DNA of 35,062 nt, taken from positions 1 to 35,062 of the forward strand of contig CAXUHG010000050.1 in assembly GCA_964250805.1 (NCBI GenBank), given 5' to 3'. The DNA comes from JBBQVS01 sp964250805 (GTDB lineage Bacteria; Chloroflexota; Ktedonobacteria; Ktedonobacterales; Ktedonobacteraceae). The translations under genes were made by a program, and so were the position numbers. The stretch's first letter is position 1. Each line of letters opens with the position of its first letter. Below the pieces are notes generated by a model. The model worked only from the letters and a program-made list of their open reading frames with translations. It was not told the DNA's origin and ran no database searches. This document shows positions 15,611-24,081 of this stretch, one piece after another.

Positions 15611-17159
15611 GTCTTGTGCCATGACTGGGGCGTCCCAATTGTTGTGGGAGAAGTGCGTAGGCATCATGTACCCACTCACACAGCAGGGGTCGTGTCTCGC
15701 GTGGGTCGATAATCTCTTCGACGATAAAGCGTTCCGCTGTACGAAACGGCGAACGCACAGCATCCAGGCGTGTACGAATCTCTTCAAAAAGAGCCTTGGG
15801 ATCGTCGCTAGCCTCTAGCTCGCTACGATATGCTGCCTCTATTCCGCCCTCGATTGGCAACGAACCCCAATCGCCTGAAGGCCACGCATAACGTTGTGTA
15901 AACTTGTGACGATTAGTCATACCTGCGCCACCGACTCCAAAGACACGACGAATAATCACCTCCGCAACTGGAATAGTTGCTTGATAAACAGCAGAAATTG
16001 CACGCACTCCATAGCGAATTGTGCCTCTACGCTCGGCCTCACGTCCAATTGCTAGTCCAGGTTGATCGGTGAGTGTGACGATGGGGAGATGAAATGTCTG
16101 GCATAGGTCAACCAATCGAATCATCGCATCAGCACCCTCGACGGTAAGACCACCTCCACCCATATAGGGATCGGCGGCAATCACGCCAACGGGGTGCCCA
16201 TCGAGTCGCGCAAGGGCGGTCACGGTTGCGCGACCATAGCGGGCAAGCTCGAACACCGAATCTTCGTCGAAGATAGCGGCTAGAATGGGGCGAATACGAT
16301 AGGGACGCCGTGTATTTCTTGGGATAGCTGTGAGTAGCAACTCCTCACGACGCGTTGGGATGTCACCTGAAGGCTGTACAGGTGGCAACTGAAACACATT
16401 TTGTGGCAAATACGATAGGAATTGGCGTATCAAAGTATAGGCTTCCTGTTCGCTCTGTACGACAACATCCACTGCTCCACTATTGCGATGAATAGCGACT
16501 CCGCCGAGTTCCTCTTTGGTCAAATCCTCGCCCATGCCAGACTTCACAACGGGCGGTCCCGCGACGAATAGTTGCGCGATTTTCTCGATCATCACTGAAA
16601 AATGTGAGGCTGCAAGCCGTGCCGCTCCCAGACCTGCAACTGATCCGAGGCATGCGGCGGCGACGGGAACGAGGCTTAGATTATCGACGACATAATCCCA
16701 GCCAGGATTAGCAGGAATATAGGTAAAGCCGTGCTGCTCAAGCATCTTCACGCTACCACCGCCACCTGTACCATCGACTAACCGTACAAGCGGTATCTGC
16801 AAACTGTTGGCGAGTTGCTCCGAGTAGACCTGTTTGCCAATAATAGCTGCGTCGGCAGAGCCACCACGCACCGTAAAATCGTCGCCACCCACAACAACTT
16901 TACGACCAGCAATACGACCCATCCCAAACACAAAATTCGCGGGTCGAAATGTCTTGAGTTGCCCTTTATCATCATACTCAGCAGTGCCCGCAAGTACACC
17001 CGTTTCATGAAAGGTGTCGGCATCCAGCAACATAGCGATACGCTCGCGCACCGTTAAGCGACCCTGTGCATGATGCTTGGCAATTTTTTCAGGGCCACCC
17101 ATCGCCTGTGCAAGCTGCTCACGGTGGTGCAATTCATCAAGTTCTGGTTCCCATGTCAT
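15606..17159 (-). CDS. acyl-CoA carboxylase carboxyltransferase (beta) subunit
   Basis: A 517-aa protein of the propionyl/methylcrotonyl-CoA carboxylase beta family, which moves CO2 from biotin to an acyl-CoA. The N-terminal half carries KHHAQGRLTVRERIAMLLD and VGGDDFTVRGGS; the C-terminal half has DQPGLAIGREAERRGTIRYG and FGVGGAGM, where the family forms its oxyanion holes. Length fits the family. No biotin carboxylase or biotin carrier gene is adjacent, so partners must be encoded elsewhere. It differs from classic PccB at several motif positions (for example DQPGLAIG rather than DTPGFLPG), so the substrate is uncertain. AAGG lies 8 nt before the ATG. The stop codon lies inside the 30-bp hairpin. 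Confidence 0.9.
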   Translation of the reverse strand: MTWEPELDELHHREQLAQAMGGPEKIAKHHAQGRLTVRERIAMLLDADTFHETGVLAGTAEYDDKGQLKTFRPANFVFGMGRIAGRKVVVGGDDFTVRGGSADAAIIGKQVYSEQLANSLQIPLVRLVDGTGGGGSVKMLEQHGFTYIPANPGWDYVVDNLSLVPVAAACLGSVAGLGAARLAASHFSVMIEKIAQLFVAGPPVVKSGMGEDLTKEELGGVAIHRNSGAVDVVVQSEQEAYTLIRQFLSYLPQNVFQLPPVQPSGDIPTRREELLLTAIPRNTRRPYRIRPILAAIFDEDSVFELARYGRATVTALARLDGHPVGVIAADPYMGGGGLTVEGADAMIRLVDLCQTFHLPIVTLTDQPGLAIGREAERRGTIRYGVRAISAVYQATIPVAEVIIRRVFGVGGAGMTNRHKFTQRYAWPSGDWGSLPIEGGIEAAYRSELEASDDPKALFEEIRTRLDAVRSPFRTAERFIVEEIIDPRETRPLLCEWVHDAYALLPQQLGRPSHGTRP

Positions 17160-17196
17160 AGTGTAGCCTTATCTACTGATAGAACACTTTCCTGAT

Positions 17197-17225
17197 ATTG
17201 TACACCGTTGCAAGGGCTTTATGAA
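17197..17225 (-). promoter_or_regulatory. promoter of the carboxyltransferase gene
   Basis: On the minus strand TTCATA (17220-17225) and TACAAT (17197-17202) are 17 nt apart, about 38 nt before the ATG. The rest of the 211-nt divergent region is AT-rich and must also hold the rightward promoter for the gene at 17372, for which TTGTAA-N17-TATATG around 17268-17296 is a weak candidate. Confidence 0.45.
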
Positions 17226-17371
17226 GACTCTATTAGTTCTGTTTAAACTCAGCTTATCTTCTTATGTTGTAAAGTACGTAATTTTTTGTTATATGCTACT
17301 TTTTACCTATTTTGCCCACTATTTGCGACTGATATGGTACTATATACCTATATTTGGGCAAAGGGTGAGTA

Positions 17372-17944
17372 ATGGGCAAGATATATTATCTCGACTTGAA
17401 GACGCTCCTCGAAACTCTCGAAGGGCAGTCTTGCATTTTGCAACGCGAGGTTCCCAAAAATATTACTCGGCTGAGTGAGAACTGCATCTGCTCTATTCGC
17501 GTTTCGGCGTATGGGCAGATCATTTCCTGTGTCCTGGTAGAGAGAAACGAACGGCAATTTGACGCTATTCCCCTTTTACAGGCACTGTACCACCTTGAAA
17601 ATTGGGATGTGACGATTGTTCCTGAGTCAAAACAACTCTCACCCTCTCTTCATGCCCCGCAACCTTACAGTCCGCTAGTGCAGGAGCCACCTACGTCCAC
17701 CTCAAACCCAGCGTCTGACGAGGAGATAATTCCCTATTTACTTGCTCCGAATGCAATGGAGCAACTTCAAAGCTGGTCACTTAAAGAGCGACTGCTAGCA
17801 CGCACGATGCTGCTACACATTGATGGCATAAGAAGCATCGTTGATATTCGGGCACTGCTTTCTTTCTCCCCTGCTAGCGTGGAGCAAACATTTACTTTAC
17901 TCTATCAAAGAGGTATTATTGGTTTTCGTAGACGAGGCATGTAA
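17372..17944 (+). CDS. unknown 190-aa two-domain protein
   Basis: Not recognised. Residues 1-85 form a compact domain rich in beta strands (CICSIRVSAYGQIISCVLVE). A Pro/Ser-rich linker (about 88-118) follows, then a helical C-terminal domain (about 125-190). That last part, with LKERLLARTMLLHIDGIRSI, a DIRALLSF helix and a YQRGIIGFRRRG end, resembles a small winged-helix-like module of the sort fused to bacterial signalling proteins. AAAGGG lies 6 nt upstream of the ATG. It precedes the membrane sensor gene by 43 nt and is probably co-transcribed with it, so a signalling role is plausible but unproven. Confidence 0.7.
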   Translation: MGKIYYLDLKTLLETLEGQSCILQREVPKNITRLSENCICSIRVSAYGQIISCVLVERNERQFDAIPLLQALYHLENWDVTIVPESKQLSPSLHAPQPYSPLVQEPPTSTSNPASDEEIIPYLLAPNAMEQLQSWSLKERLLARTMLLHIDGIRSIVDIRALLSFSPASVEQTFTLLYQRGIIGFRRRGM

Positions 17945-17987
17945 GAAATTTTTAGAAGTTATTATGTAGCAAGAAGGAGACATTTTA

Positions 17988-18793
17988 ATGAAATCTATAC
18001 TTAGATGGTGGTACGGCATTTCGTTACCTCAGCAAGATGCAGGTACTTCCCCATTACAACGTGAACGAATACGTTATGCTAAATTGACAAGTGCTTTTCT
18101 GTTACTCATTTCCATTATGGTTCTATCAACAGCACCAATCATGATATTTGACTCACCGCGAAGTCCATCATCTCCTCCTCTTGCCTTTGGCATGCTTTGC
18201 CTGCTCTGCATTTCATTTATTTTAGGGCGAATGAGACTGCAAATTCCTTCGGCAATTTGTATTCTTGGCTGTATATCTCTTTCGGTTATTGGTCCCCTTG
18301 TGACAAACCCTCTCGATCCCACATTGATTCCTTTGTTTAACACGCTAGTAATCGTAATTATTCTTGCAGGTGCCCTCATGCCAGCGGTAGCGGCACTTAT
18401 CGTTGGGGCGTGCGATTGCGTTGCCATCATCCTTATTGCCACATTTCAACCACATACAGTCGCCTATCAGCAGATGATGGACCAGCATCTCTTTACGGTA
18501 TCCTTATTGTTACCTGTCATCATTCAGATCATTGTTGCAGTAGTTGTCTACGTCATCATGCGTAACTTGAACCTTGCTATTCGTCGTGCCGACCGTGCGG
18601 AAGAGATTGCTCAACTGCGCCAAGAATTGATGAAGCAGGCCCAAGATCGTGCAAACGAGCAAGAACAACTGGCAAAAGGTATCGAGGTGATCGCACAAGT
18701 TCATGCTCAAATTGCAAATGGCGACTTCAAGACGCGAGTTCCGCTTCGTGCAGATAACGTGTTGTGGCAGGTTGCTGTTCCACTGAACAATCT
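17988..18793 (+). CDS. membrane sensor protein, truncated by the assembly gap
   Basis: Only the first 268 residues are present; the gene runs into the 100-N gap. It shows about six hydrophobic segments between residues 25 and 190, then a charged helix (about 195-235) of coiled-coil type, then a HAMP-like stretch (about 228-268, including IANGDFKTRVPLRADN). This layout is typical of the front half of a sensor histidine kinase, chemoreceptor or cyclase. The output domain is lost, so the type cannot be decided. AAGGAG lies a few bases before the ATG. It forms a likely operon with the preceding 190-aa gene. Any translation continuing past 18893 is an artefact. Confidence 0.75.
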
Positions 18794-18893
18794 NNNNNNN
18801 NNNNNNNNNNNNNNNNNNNNNNNNNNNNNNNNNNNNNNNNNNNNNNNNNNNNNNNNNNNNNNNNNNNNNNNNNNNNNNNNNNNNNNNNNNNNN
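18794..18893. other. assembly gap (100 N, nominal length)
   Basis: A run of exactly 100 N, the usual placeholder for an unknown distance between contigs. It cuts the rightward sensor gene and the leftward epimerase gene. Their 3' ends and anything between them are missing. Confidence 0.97.
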
Positions 18894-19813
18894 TGTCGTA
18901 CAAGCGGCGCAATCAGTGGCATAACTAGGCGCACGGGAGCGGGAGGTCTATTATACGGTGCGAGATCGGTCATGATTTCGTCGAAGCTGTGACGCTGGTA
19001 ATGCAACAACTGCTCACTTGCATGAGTATCGAGCCAGTCGGTACAATATTCTTCTGTGCTGAATGCATTTTCGGGTAACATACCAACCCCTGCAACCTGC
19101 AGGGAGCGTCCTAGATACTCTCGGTAACGTACCTGACAAGTCGCGCCACCACCAATGAGCCACGTTTTGCCCCATATATCGCTTTGAATACCATTAGCGA
19201 TAGCCAGCCCTACATCGTGTGTATGTACCATCTCAATGCGCGTGTCCAGTGGAATACTGAACATAATCGGGTGTGGTTGACGAGCCTCTAATGGAGGAAC
19301 ATCCGCGAAACGAAAAATAGCCCATTCGAGTCCTGATGCTTTGACCGCAGCCTCTCCGAGGAGTTTGTGTTCGCTATATGCATCGGTGGCAACCACAGGA
19401 TCATCGAGAGTACGTGGCGGTGGCAGTTTTTGCGTATGTCCAAAAACATCCAATGTCGATGCGAAAAGTATCTTGGGATGAGGGGAAAGACTTTGAGCCG
19501 CTTTCAGTACATTTTGTGTGCCATCCACATTCACTGCCCGCGCCTTCTCTACATTTTCAGCGACGGCAGGTGGAATAATAAATGCGAGATGAATAATAAT
19601 CTCTTGTCCCTGCACGGCTTGTGTGACATCTTCCAGATTACGGATATCGCCCCATACTTGCTCGAATGTATATTGTCGCGCGAGCTGCTGTGCCTTCTCG
19701 TTATTTCTCTTTGTTGAAATGTCGAAGCTACGAACACTATGTCCCTGCCGAACTAACTCTTGTAATGCGCTGGACCCGATGTTTCCTAATGCTCCTGTGA
19801 GGAGAACCTTCAT
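18894..19813 (-). CDS. NAD-dependent epimerase/dehydratase family protein, C-terminus missing
   Basis: About 306 residues of an extended short-chain dehydrogenase are visible; the C-terminus lies in the gap. The N-terminal MKVLLTGALGNIGSSAL has the GxxGxxG nucleotide-binding pattern. A serine-containing ASTLDVFG and the catalytic pair in AYSEHK (Tyr-x-x-x-Lys) follow. The family acts on nucleotide sugars or other small substrates with NAD(P); the substrate is not clear here. AAGGAG lies 11 nt upstream of the ATG, and a promoter is seen at 19870-19899. It seems to be a single-gene transcript converging on the sensor operon. Confidence 0.88.
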
Positions 19814-19869
19814 TTTTTGCTCTGCTCCTTTTGCTTCACGAATATACTTGTGAAAGATAGTACTTTCTT

Positions 19870-19899
19870 TTTATATCATGGAAAGAAGCTCGTACACAA
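19870..19899 (-). promoter_or_regulatory. promoter of the epimerase gene
   Basis: On the minus strand TTGTGT (19894-19899) and TATAAA (19870-19875) are 18 nt apart, about 57 nt before the ATG. Confidence 0.5.
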
Positions 19900-19980
19900 A
19901 AAAGTACCTTTTCTCCTAGAGACATTCCTATATTAAGGAACAAGAGTTCATTATTTTACTCATCAAGATAGAAAAGCCCT

Positions 19981-20853
19981 TTACGTGTTGAGATGCTCTA
20001 GCCAGTAGTGGTGCGTTTTGGCTGCTACGGTGATAACGTTTTTGGTCTCTTTTTCGAGTTGGAAACCGGGGCCAGCAGGCAGAAAGAGTAGTGTACCTTC
20101 GCGTCTAACACAGATATTTTCGACGATAATGGCACGTAAGAGCCACAGTGCCATCTCCTCACTTGAACATTGTAGACCAATCCAGCCTAGTCTTTCACTA
20201 CGTAGGACAGGTAATCCGGTGACGAGACGTAAGCCACGCTCGATTTCGGCGAGTACGTTTTCGTATCCCGCCATGTTTGCTCGTACTTCGTCGGGAGGTA
20301 CAGGCTCTAATAGTGTATCGCGGTGCGGAGGGCCACCAGCCAGTGCAAGGTCACAGAAACTTGTCCACATCTCGTTCCACGCCACCTGTCCGTCTTCTGC
20401 ATATTGCATAGGCGCGGTACCCATAGGAGCGGAGCTAACTTTTTTGTTGCCTTGATAACGTGGAGGGAGAATGCTGGATAGAGCAGAGGATGAAGGTGTG
20501 CTATGGTTCTCAATGGTAGCGGAGGTGACGGGTGGCACATAAATAGCATTATCACGCCAATTCGACTCAACAATAGCACCGCCGATAATAGTAAAGGTTT
20601 CGACTGGATCGGTCCATGTCATATATTCCCCTTCGGGAAGTTCTGCAAACACTGCAGCGAACACTGGGCGTCCAGCGATTCTTCGCTCCAGTACATCCGT
20701 ATGTATTCTTTTTGCGGCAGGATTACCCTTCAAGCTTACATCTATTTGATAGCCGCGCAGATTTTCTCTCGTATAGATAATCAATGCGCCAATATTTCCA
20801 CCAATATCAAGCACAATATCGTTATGGACGCGTTCAACGTACTTTTCGACCAT
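19981..20853 (-). CDS. two-domain protein of unknown function
   Basis: A 290-aa protein whose family I cannot name. Residues 1-95 form a beta-rich domain (DIVLDIGGNIGALIIYT at the front, then RIHTDVLERR, AAVFAELPEGEYMTW and TIIGGAIVESNW). A Ser/Pro-rich linker (about 100-150) leads to a second, alpha/beta domain (about 155-290) with LALAGGPPHRDTLLEPV, ERGLRLVTGLPV, a WIGLQCSSEEMALWLLRAI segment, LFLPAGPGF and a closing KTHHYWLEH. The conserved-looking Gly, His and Trp residues suggest a ligand or catalytic site. No signal peptide or membrane helix is visible. GGAG lies 8 nt before the ATG. Gene neighbours give no functional clue; a structural comparison would be the best lead. Confidence 0.75.
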   Translation of the reverse strand: MVEKYVERVHNDIVLDIGGNIGALIIYTRENLRGYQIDVSLKGNPAAKRIHTDVLERRIAGRPVFAAVFAELPEGEYMTWTDPVETFTIIGGAIVESNWRDNAIYVPPVTSATIENHSTPSSSALSSILPPRYQGNKKVSSAPMGTAPMQYAEDGQVAWNEMWTSFCDLALAGGPPHRDTLLEPVPPDEVRANMAGYENVLAEIERGLRLVTGLPVLRSERLGWIGLQCSSEEMALWLLRAIIVENICVRREGTLLFLPAGPGFQLEKETKNVITVAAKTHHYWLEHLNT

Positions 20854-20890
20854 GCTGCTTGCTCCTCTCTTTGTAGTAACAATCGCTGTG

Positions 20891-21005
20891 GGGACTTTTC
20901 TTCATAATGCCCTCGCCCCATCGATCACGTTTTCGCCCATTAAGTTTGTCTCTCAATACTCGCTTACGTGGGGTTTGGGGACGAGGGCGTTATGAAGAAA
21001 AGCCC
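20891..21005. repeat. imperfect inverted repeat after the DUF4331 gene
   Basis: Arms 20891-20919 and 20977-21005 pair over about 28 bp with one wobble and one single-base bulge in each arm (shared core CTTTTCTTCATAA and GCCCTCG). It begins 9 nt after the DUF4331 stop codon and has a 57-nt loop. It is unlike the perfect short-loop hairpins elsewhere in the window. Confidence 0.65.
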
Positions 21006-21014
21006 TTGCACACT

Positions 21015-22385
21015 TTACGATGGATTGTCGAAGCCGTCGTATGGTACACCAAGGTAGGGAAAATTCGATAGGTACGAAGCCGAGACATTCGCAGGTGTTA
21101 CGCCATCGGTAACAGCACCTGCGGCAGCATCGGGTGTAAACTTGGGATCGATCAATGGATAGGTGACGCCTGCAACTGCACGCAGTTCGATAGTCACCAC
21201 ATCATCCATGACGCGACGTCCATTCGGAAAGCCCGCAAGATCGCCACCCAGGATACCATTGATATTTGGATTGGCTGCAGGTGCAATCGCCATATTCAAG
21301 CGCAACTGGTCGGCCTGCACCTTGCCAGTGTAGTTCTGGAAACCAGGGATAATACCCGAAGGCAAGCCTGTGAGCAGGATAGCCACGAGGTCGGCACGCG
21401 CAGCTTTTGATGCATCGAGAGCCGCTAGGTTGGGGAACACACCTGGATAGAGAACCGGAATAAGACCCGCAAGTTCTGGATTGGCAACGTACTTTGCGAA
21501 CTGTGAGTCCTCGTAGGGTGATTGCCTGTTCCAATAGTTCTTCTTGCCCAGTGGTACAATTACCTCGTTAAAGAGAGGGTTGCCGAGACGTGAAACTTGA
21601 ACCCAGGGACCATTCTCATCAGTCTCGTATTCGTCGAAGACGCGCACCTTGCGCCGACTTGCTGAACCCCAGACACCGATAACCGAGCTAGCGGCTTTTG
21701 GGTCTGTTGGATTTGAGCCATTTGAGGTCAAAGACTTCTTAGGTACTTGAATCGCGATTGTGTGTACATTGAGTTTGTTGAGGCCATTCACTCCAGGTGC
21801 TGCTGGCGAAGGAATGAGGTGAAGATTTTGGAATGGGCGTAGGTCGAGCAGATCAAAGATTGATCCCAGGTCCGCATAGAAGCCTTCAGCACGTTGGCCC
21901 GCAAATACTGTCTCGCCGCTTGGTAGCGTGTGAACAGCGGCGGCTGCCAGAGACGCGTAGTTGGGTGTAGAACGGGGACCGATGTTGCATGGCGGGCAAG
22001 CAAGGTCTTGTGCTAGTACTTTGCTGCCATGCTTGTCAACTCTAGTCACACTATAGAACTGTGGTCTGTTCCAGTTTGGACTATCAATGGTCGTAATCTG
22101 GCCTGTATTGTAGAGGAAGGTGTTTGGGTTGCGGGTTTTGGTGTAGAAACGGAACTGATAGGTGATATCATAGTCCGCATCGCCATCATTGTCAACATGG
22201 ATTTGGTAGAGGACATCCTCACCAAACTCGAAGAAGTTTGGGCCGCCATCGGGACTCTCGAACGGGACATAATTGGTGATGAGGGTAACGGTATCTAGCT
22301 TGTCCGGGCTGACGAACGCGTATGTATCGGTATTATCAGCTACTGGGTCTTTAGCGATTTCGGGCGCTTCACGGTGTGATGACAT
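21015..22385 (-). CDS. DUF4331 family protein
   Basis: A 456-aa protein that begins with the family hallmark SSHREAPEIAKDPVADNTD and continues AFVSPDKLDTVTLITNYVPF. Other family-type segments are the central DLRPFQNLHL and the late GRRVMDDVVTIELRAVAG. The fold is beta-rich and the biochemical role of the family is not established. No signal peptide is visible, although the gene directly follows one for a small Tat-exported protein (55-nt gap), so it may be exported with that partner or stay inside. GCGAGG lies 8 nt before the ATG. Confidence 0.88.
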   Translation of the reverse strand: MSSHREAPEIAKDPVADNTDTYAFVSPDKLDTVTLITNYVPFESPDGGPNFFEFGEDVLYQIHVDNDGDADYDITYQFRFYTKTRNPNTFLYNTGQITTIDSPNWNRPQFYSVTRVDKHGSKVLAQDLACPPCNIGPRSTPNYASLAAAAVHTLPSGETVFAGQRAEGFYADLGSIFDLLDLRPFQNLHLIPSPAAPGVNGLNKLNVHTIAIQVPKKSLTSNGSNPTDPKAASSVIGVWGSASRRKVRVFDEYETDENGPWVQVSRLGNPLFNEVIVPLGKKNYWNRQSPYEDSQFAKYVANPELAGLIPVLYPGVFPNLAALDASKAARADLVAILLTGLPSGIIPGFQNYTGKVQADQLRLNMAIAPAANPNINGILGGDLAGFPNGRRVMDDVVTIELRAVAGVTYPLIDPKFTPDAAAGAVTDGVTPANVSASYLSNFPYLGVPYDGFDNPS

Positions 22386-22440
22386 GAACTGTACCTCGCA
22401 GAAAGTTTGTACATCTCGTTTCCAAGATGGTGAAATGTAG

Positions 22441-22707
22441 CTATTGCACTGACTTCAGGAGTTCGCGTACCAAAGTAGGATTGTTGACAACAACTTCGCG
22501 CTCTCCCATCATTATACTAACTCTTCCATTACGTACACTTCTGATATGGACTGTAAGTGCCCCAGTAGCTGTTGTCCCAGTAGCTGTAGTTGCGGCAGCA
22601 TCTGCTTTCTTACCCTGGTTGACACCCACCAAAGCTGCGATACCGCTCAAGGCAGCAACACCAGCAGAGGTTGTCCATAACATGGTACGGCGCGTGATTT
22701 TAGTCAT
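22441..22707 (-). CDS. small Tat-signal protein upstream of DUF4331 gene
   Basis: An 88-aa protein with a twin-arginine leader (TRRTMLWTTSAGVAALSGIAALVG) and an AxA-type cleavage region near KADAAAT. A Thr/Ala/Gly linker and a short mature domain of about 40 residues follow (TVHIRSVRNGRVSIMMGERE, then a helix NPTLVRELLKSV). The ATG at 22707 has AAAGGA 8 nt upstream and is preferred to a TTG 21 nt earlier. The mature domain is not recognised. Close spacing suggests one transcript with the DUF4331 gene, and the pair may act together at the cell envelope (inference). Confidence 0.72.
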   Translation of the reverse strand: MTKITRRTMLWTTSAGVAALSGIAALVGVNQGKKADAAATTATGTTATGALTVHIRSVRNGRVSIMMGEREVVVNNPTLVRELLKSVQ

Positions 22708-22886
22708 GAGTTGGTTCCTTTCTTGCAAAGGGCTTGTTTCTCAATACGTGAGAGGAATGAATCATTAGGTGTGGATACGGACTTATAGTCCATACACTCT
22801 GAAATACGTTCTCTCTAAAACACTGGATTACTGCTGTATCGAACTGGTATTATTTGCTGAACAGAAACTTTGAAAGAGCATGCAAT

Positions 22887-23762
22887 ATGTATCAGAGAAA
22901 AGACCATACAAGAGGAATTCTATCCGCGAATATTGCTGTTCTCTTCTTTGGTCTCGCAGGTGTCCTAGGCAAACTCAGCGTTCTTCCCGCGCCTCTTATC
23001 GTGTTTGGGCGTGTCGTATTCGCAGGGATATTTCTCTTAGCTGTCTGCCTCGTACAACATATTTCCTTACGACCAAAACGAAGACGAGATGCTTTGCTGC
23101 TGGTAGGACAAGGTGCATTGCTTGCTTTGCACTGGACAGCGTTTTTTCAGTCTATCAATGTCTCGAATGTGGCGATTGGATTGCTCTCATTTTCAAGCTT
23201 TCCCCTGTTCACCGCCGCATTGGAGCCACTACTACTCAAACAGCCCCCCAGTCGCATTCAAATCGTTGCGGCCTTACTCATTCTGCCAGGAATTTACCTT
23301 CTGGTGCCATCGTTTACGCTTCATAACTCGACGACACTTGGCGTACTATGGGGGCTGTTAGCAGGTGCGACATTCGCCATACTCTCTGTCGCCAATCGAG
23401 GGCTGAGTCGCAGTTACCCCAGCCTTACCATCAGCCTCTATCAAGAGAGTGTAGCAACACTTGTCCTGCTCCCATTCCTGTTTCTGGTTCCAACGGGGAC
23501 ACTTTGGACAACGCGTGAACTCATTATTTTGCTGATTCTGGGAGTTGTTTGTACTGCTCTCGCACATACGCTTTTTATTGCCAGTATGCGCTCCATTACT
23601 GCCCAGTCCGCTAGCCTACTTGCCAGCCTCGAACCCGTCTGGGGCATCCTCTTCGGCGTGTTATTGCTACATGATATTCCCACACTCACAACCCTGCTTG
23701 GTGGAGCGATTATCCTAGCTGCAACTCTGCTACCAACGTTTTATAAGCGGAACACCCTGTGA
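22887..23762 (+). CDS. EamA/DMT-family transporter
   Basis: A 291-aa inner-membrane protein with about ten hydrophobic helices in two EamA-type halves, the drug/metabolite transporter layout. The front segment NIAVLFFGLAGVLGKL and the repeat-like second half (TTLGVLWGLLAGATFAILSV through the final helix) are typical, as is the SLLASLEPVWGILFGVLLL helix near residue 250. The substrate is unknown; relatives export or import small metabolites. The ATG at 22887 gives a normal length; an in-frame TTG at 22854 has no better ribosome site. It is divergent from the Tat/DUF4331 pair. Confidence 0.85.
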   Translation: MYQRKDHTRGILSANIAVLFFGLAGVLGKLSVLPAPLIVFGRVVFAGIFLLAVCLVQHISLRPKRRRDALLLVGQGALLALHWTAFFQSINVSNVAIGLLSFSSFPLFTAALEPLLLKQPPSRIQIVAALLILPGIYLLVPSFTLHNSTTLGVLWGLLAGATFAILSVANRGLSRSYPSLTISLYQESVATLVLLPFLFLVPTGTLWTTRELIILLILGVVCTALAHTLFIASMRSITAQSASLLASLEPVWGILFGVLLLHDIPTLTTLLGGAIILAATLLPTFYKRNTL

Positions 23763-23779
23763 AGCTTCGTGTGATGATA

Positions 23780-23948
23780 TTTCGTAGGGACCACGTTTAC
23801 GGCGTCCGAGGCGCGATTTATCGCATAAGATAGGTTCTGAATGTATCATAGATANNNNNNNNNNTTATTAATTTTTAATTTTTATGTTCTAAATTTTTTT
23901 CGCTTAATGAATTGCGCTTCGGACGCCGTAAACGTGGTCCCTACGAAA
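23780..23948. repeat. GTAGGGACC-family inverted repeat with 35-bp arms
   Basis: Arms 23780-23814 and 23914-23948 pair over 35 bp with a single G-T type difference. The arm begins TTTCGTAGGGACCACG and continues through GGCGTCC. The inside is AT-rich and contains ten N at 23855-23864. It lies 17 nt after the EamA stop codon and fills most of the 319-nt gap to the next gene. The remainder of that gap (23949-24081) holds the promoter at 23992-24040. Confidence 0.85.
23855..23864. other. assembly gap (10 N)
   Basis: Ten N inside the loop of the inverted repeat at 23780-23948. Confidence 0.95.
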
Positions 23949-23991
23949 ATGTGGCGTTTAAGGCTTGACAGAAGAACAATTATTTTCTGGA

Positions 23992-24040
23992 TGGTCTAGT
24001 GGTATAGACATATTGACAAATGAATAGAGAGCGGTATACA
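23992..24040 (+). promoter_or_regulatory. promoter and GntR-type operator before the double-SIS gene
   Basis: TTGACA (24013-24018) and TATACA (24035-24040) are 16 nt apart. Just upstream lies TGGTCTAGTGGTATAGACA (23992-24010), a weak relative of the TGGTCTAT-N3-ATAGACCA operators near gntR. The 12-mer TAGTGGTATAGA (23997-24008) is identical to one at 30144-30155, and both sit 4 nt before a TTGACA box. Confidence 0.65.
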
Positions 24041-24081
24041 GTACAAATAACGATGTATGAAAATTTCGGAGGAGGCCACTC

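Noticed and set aside
18707..18992. Reading frames that run through the 100-N gap, joining the sensor and epimerase genes to sequence on the other side
   Set aside because: The gap length is nominal, so frames across it have no meaning; both genes are reported as truncated at the gap.
23992..24010. tRNA-like or IS end signature near the double-SIS promoter
   Set aside because: The sequence is better explained as an operator because the same elements occur at two other amino-sugar promoters.
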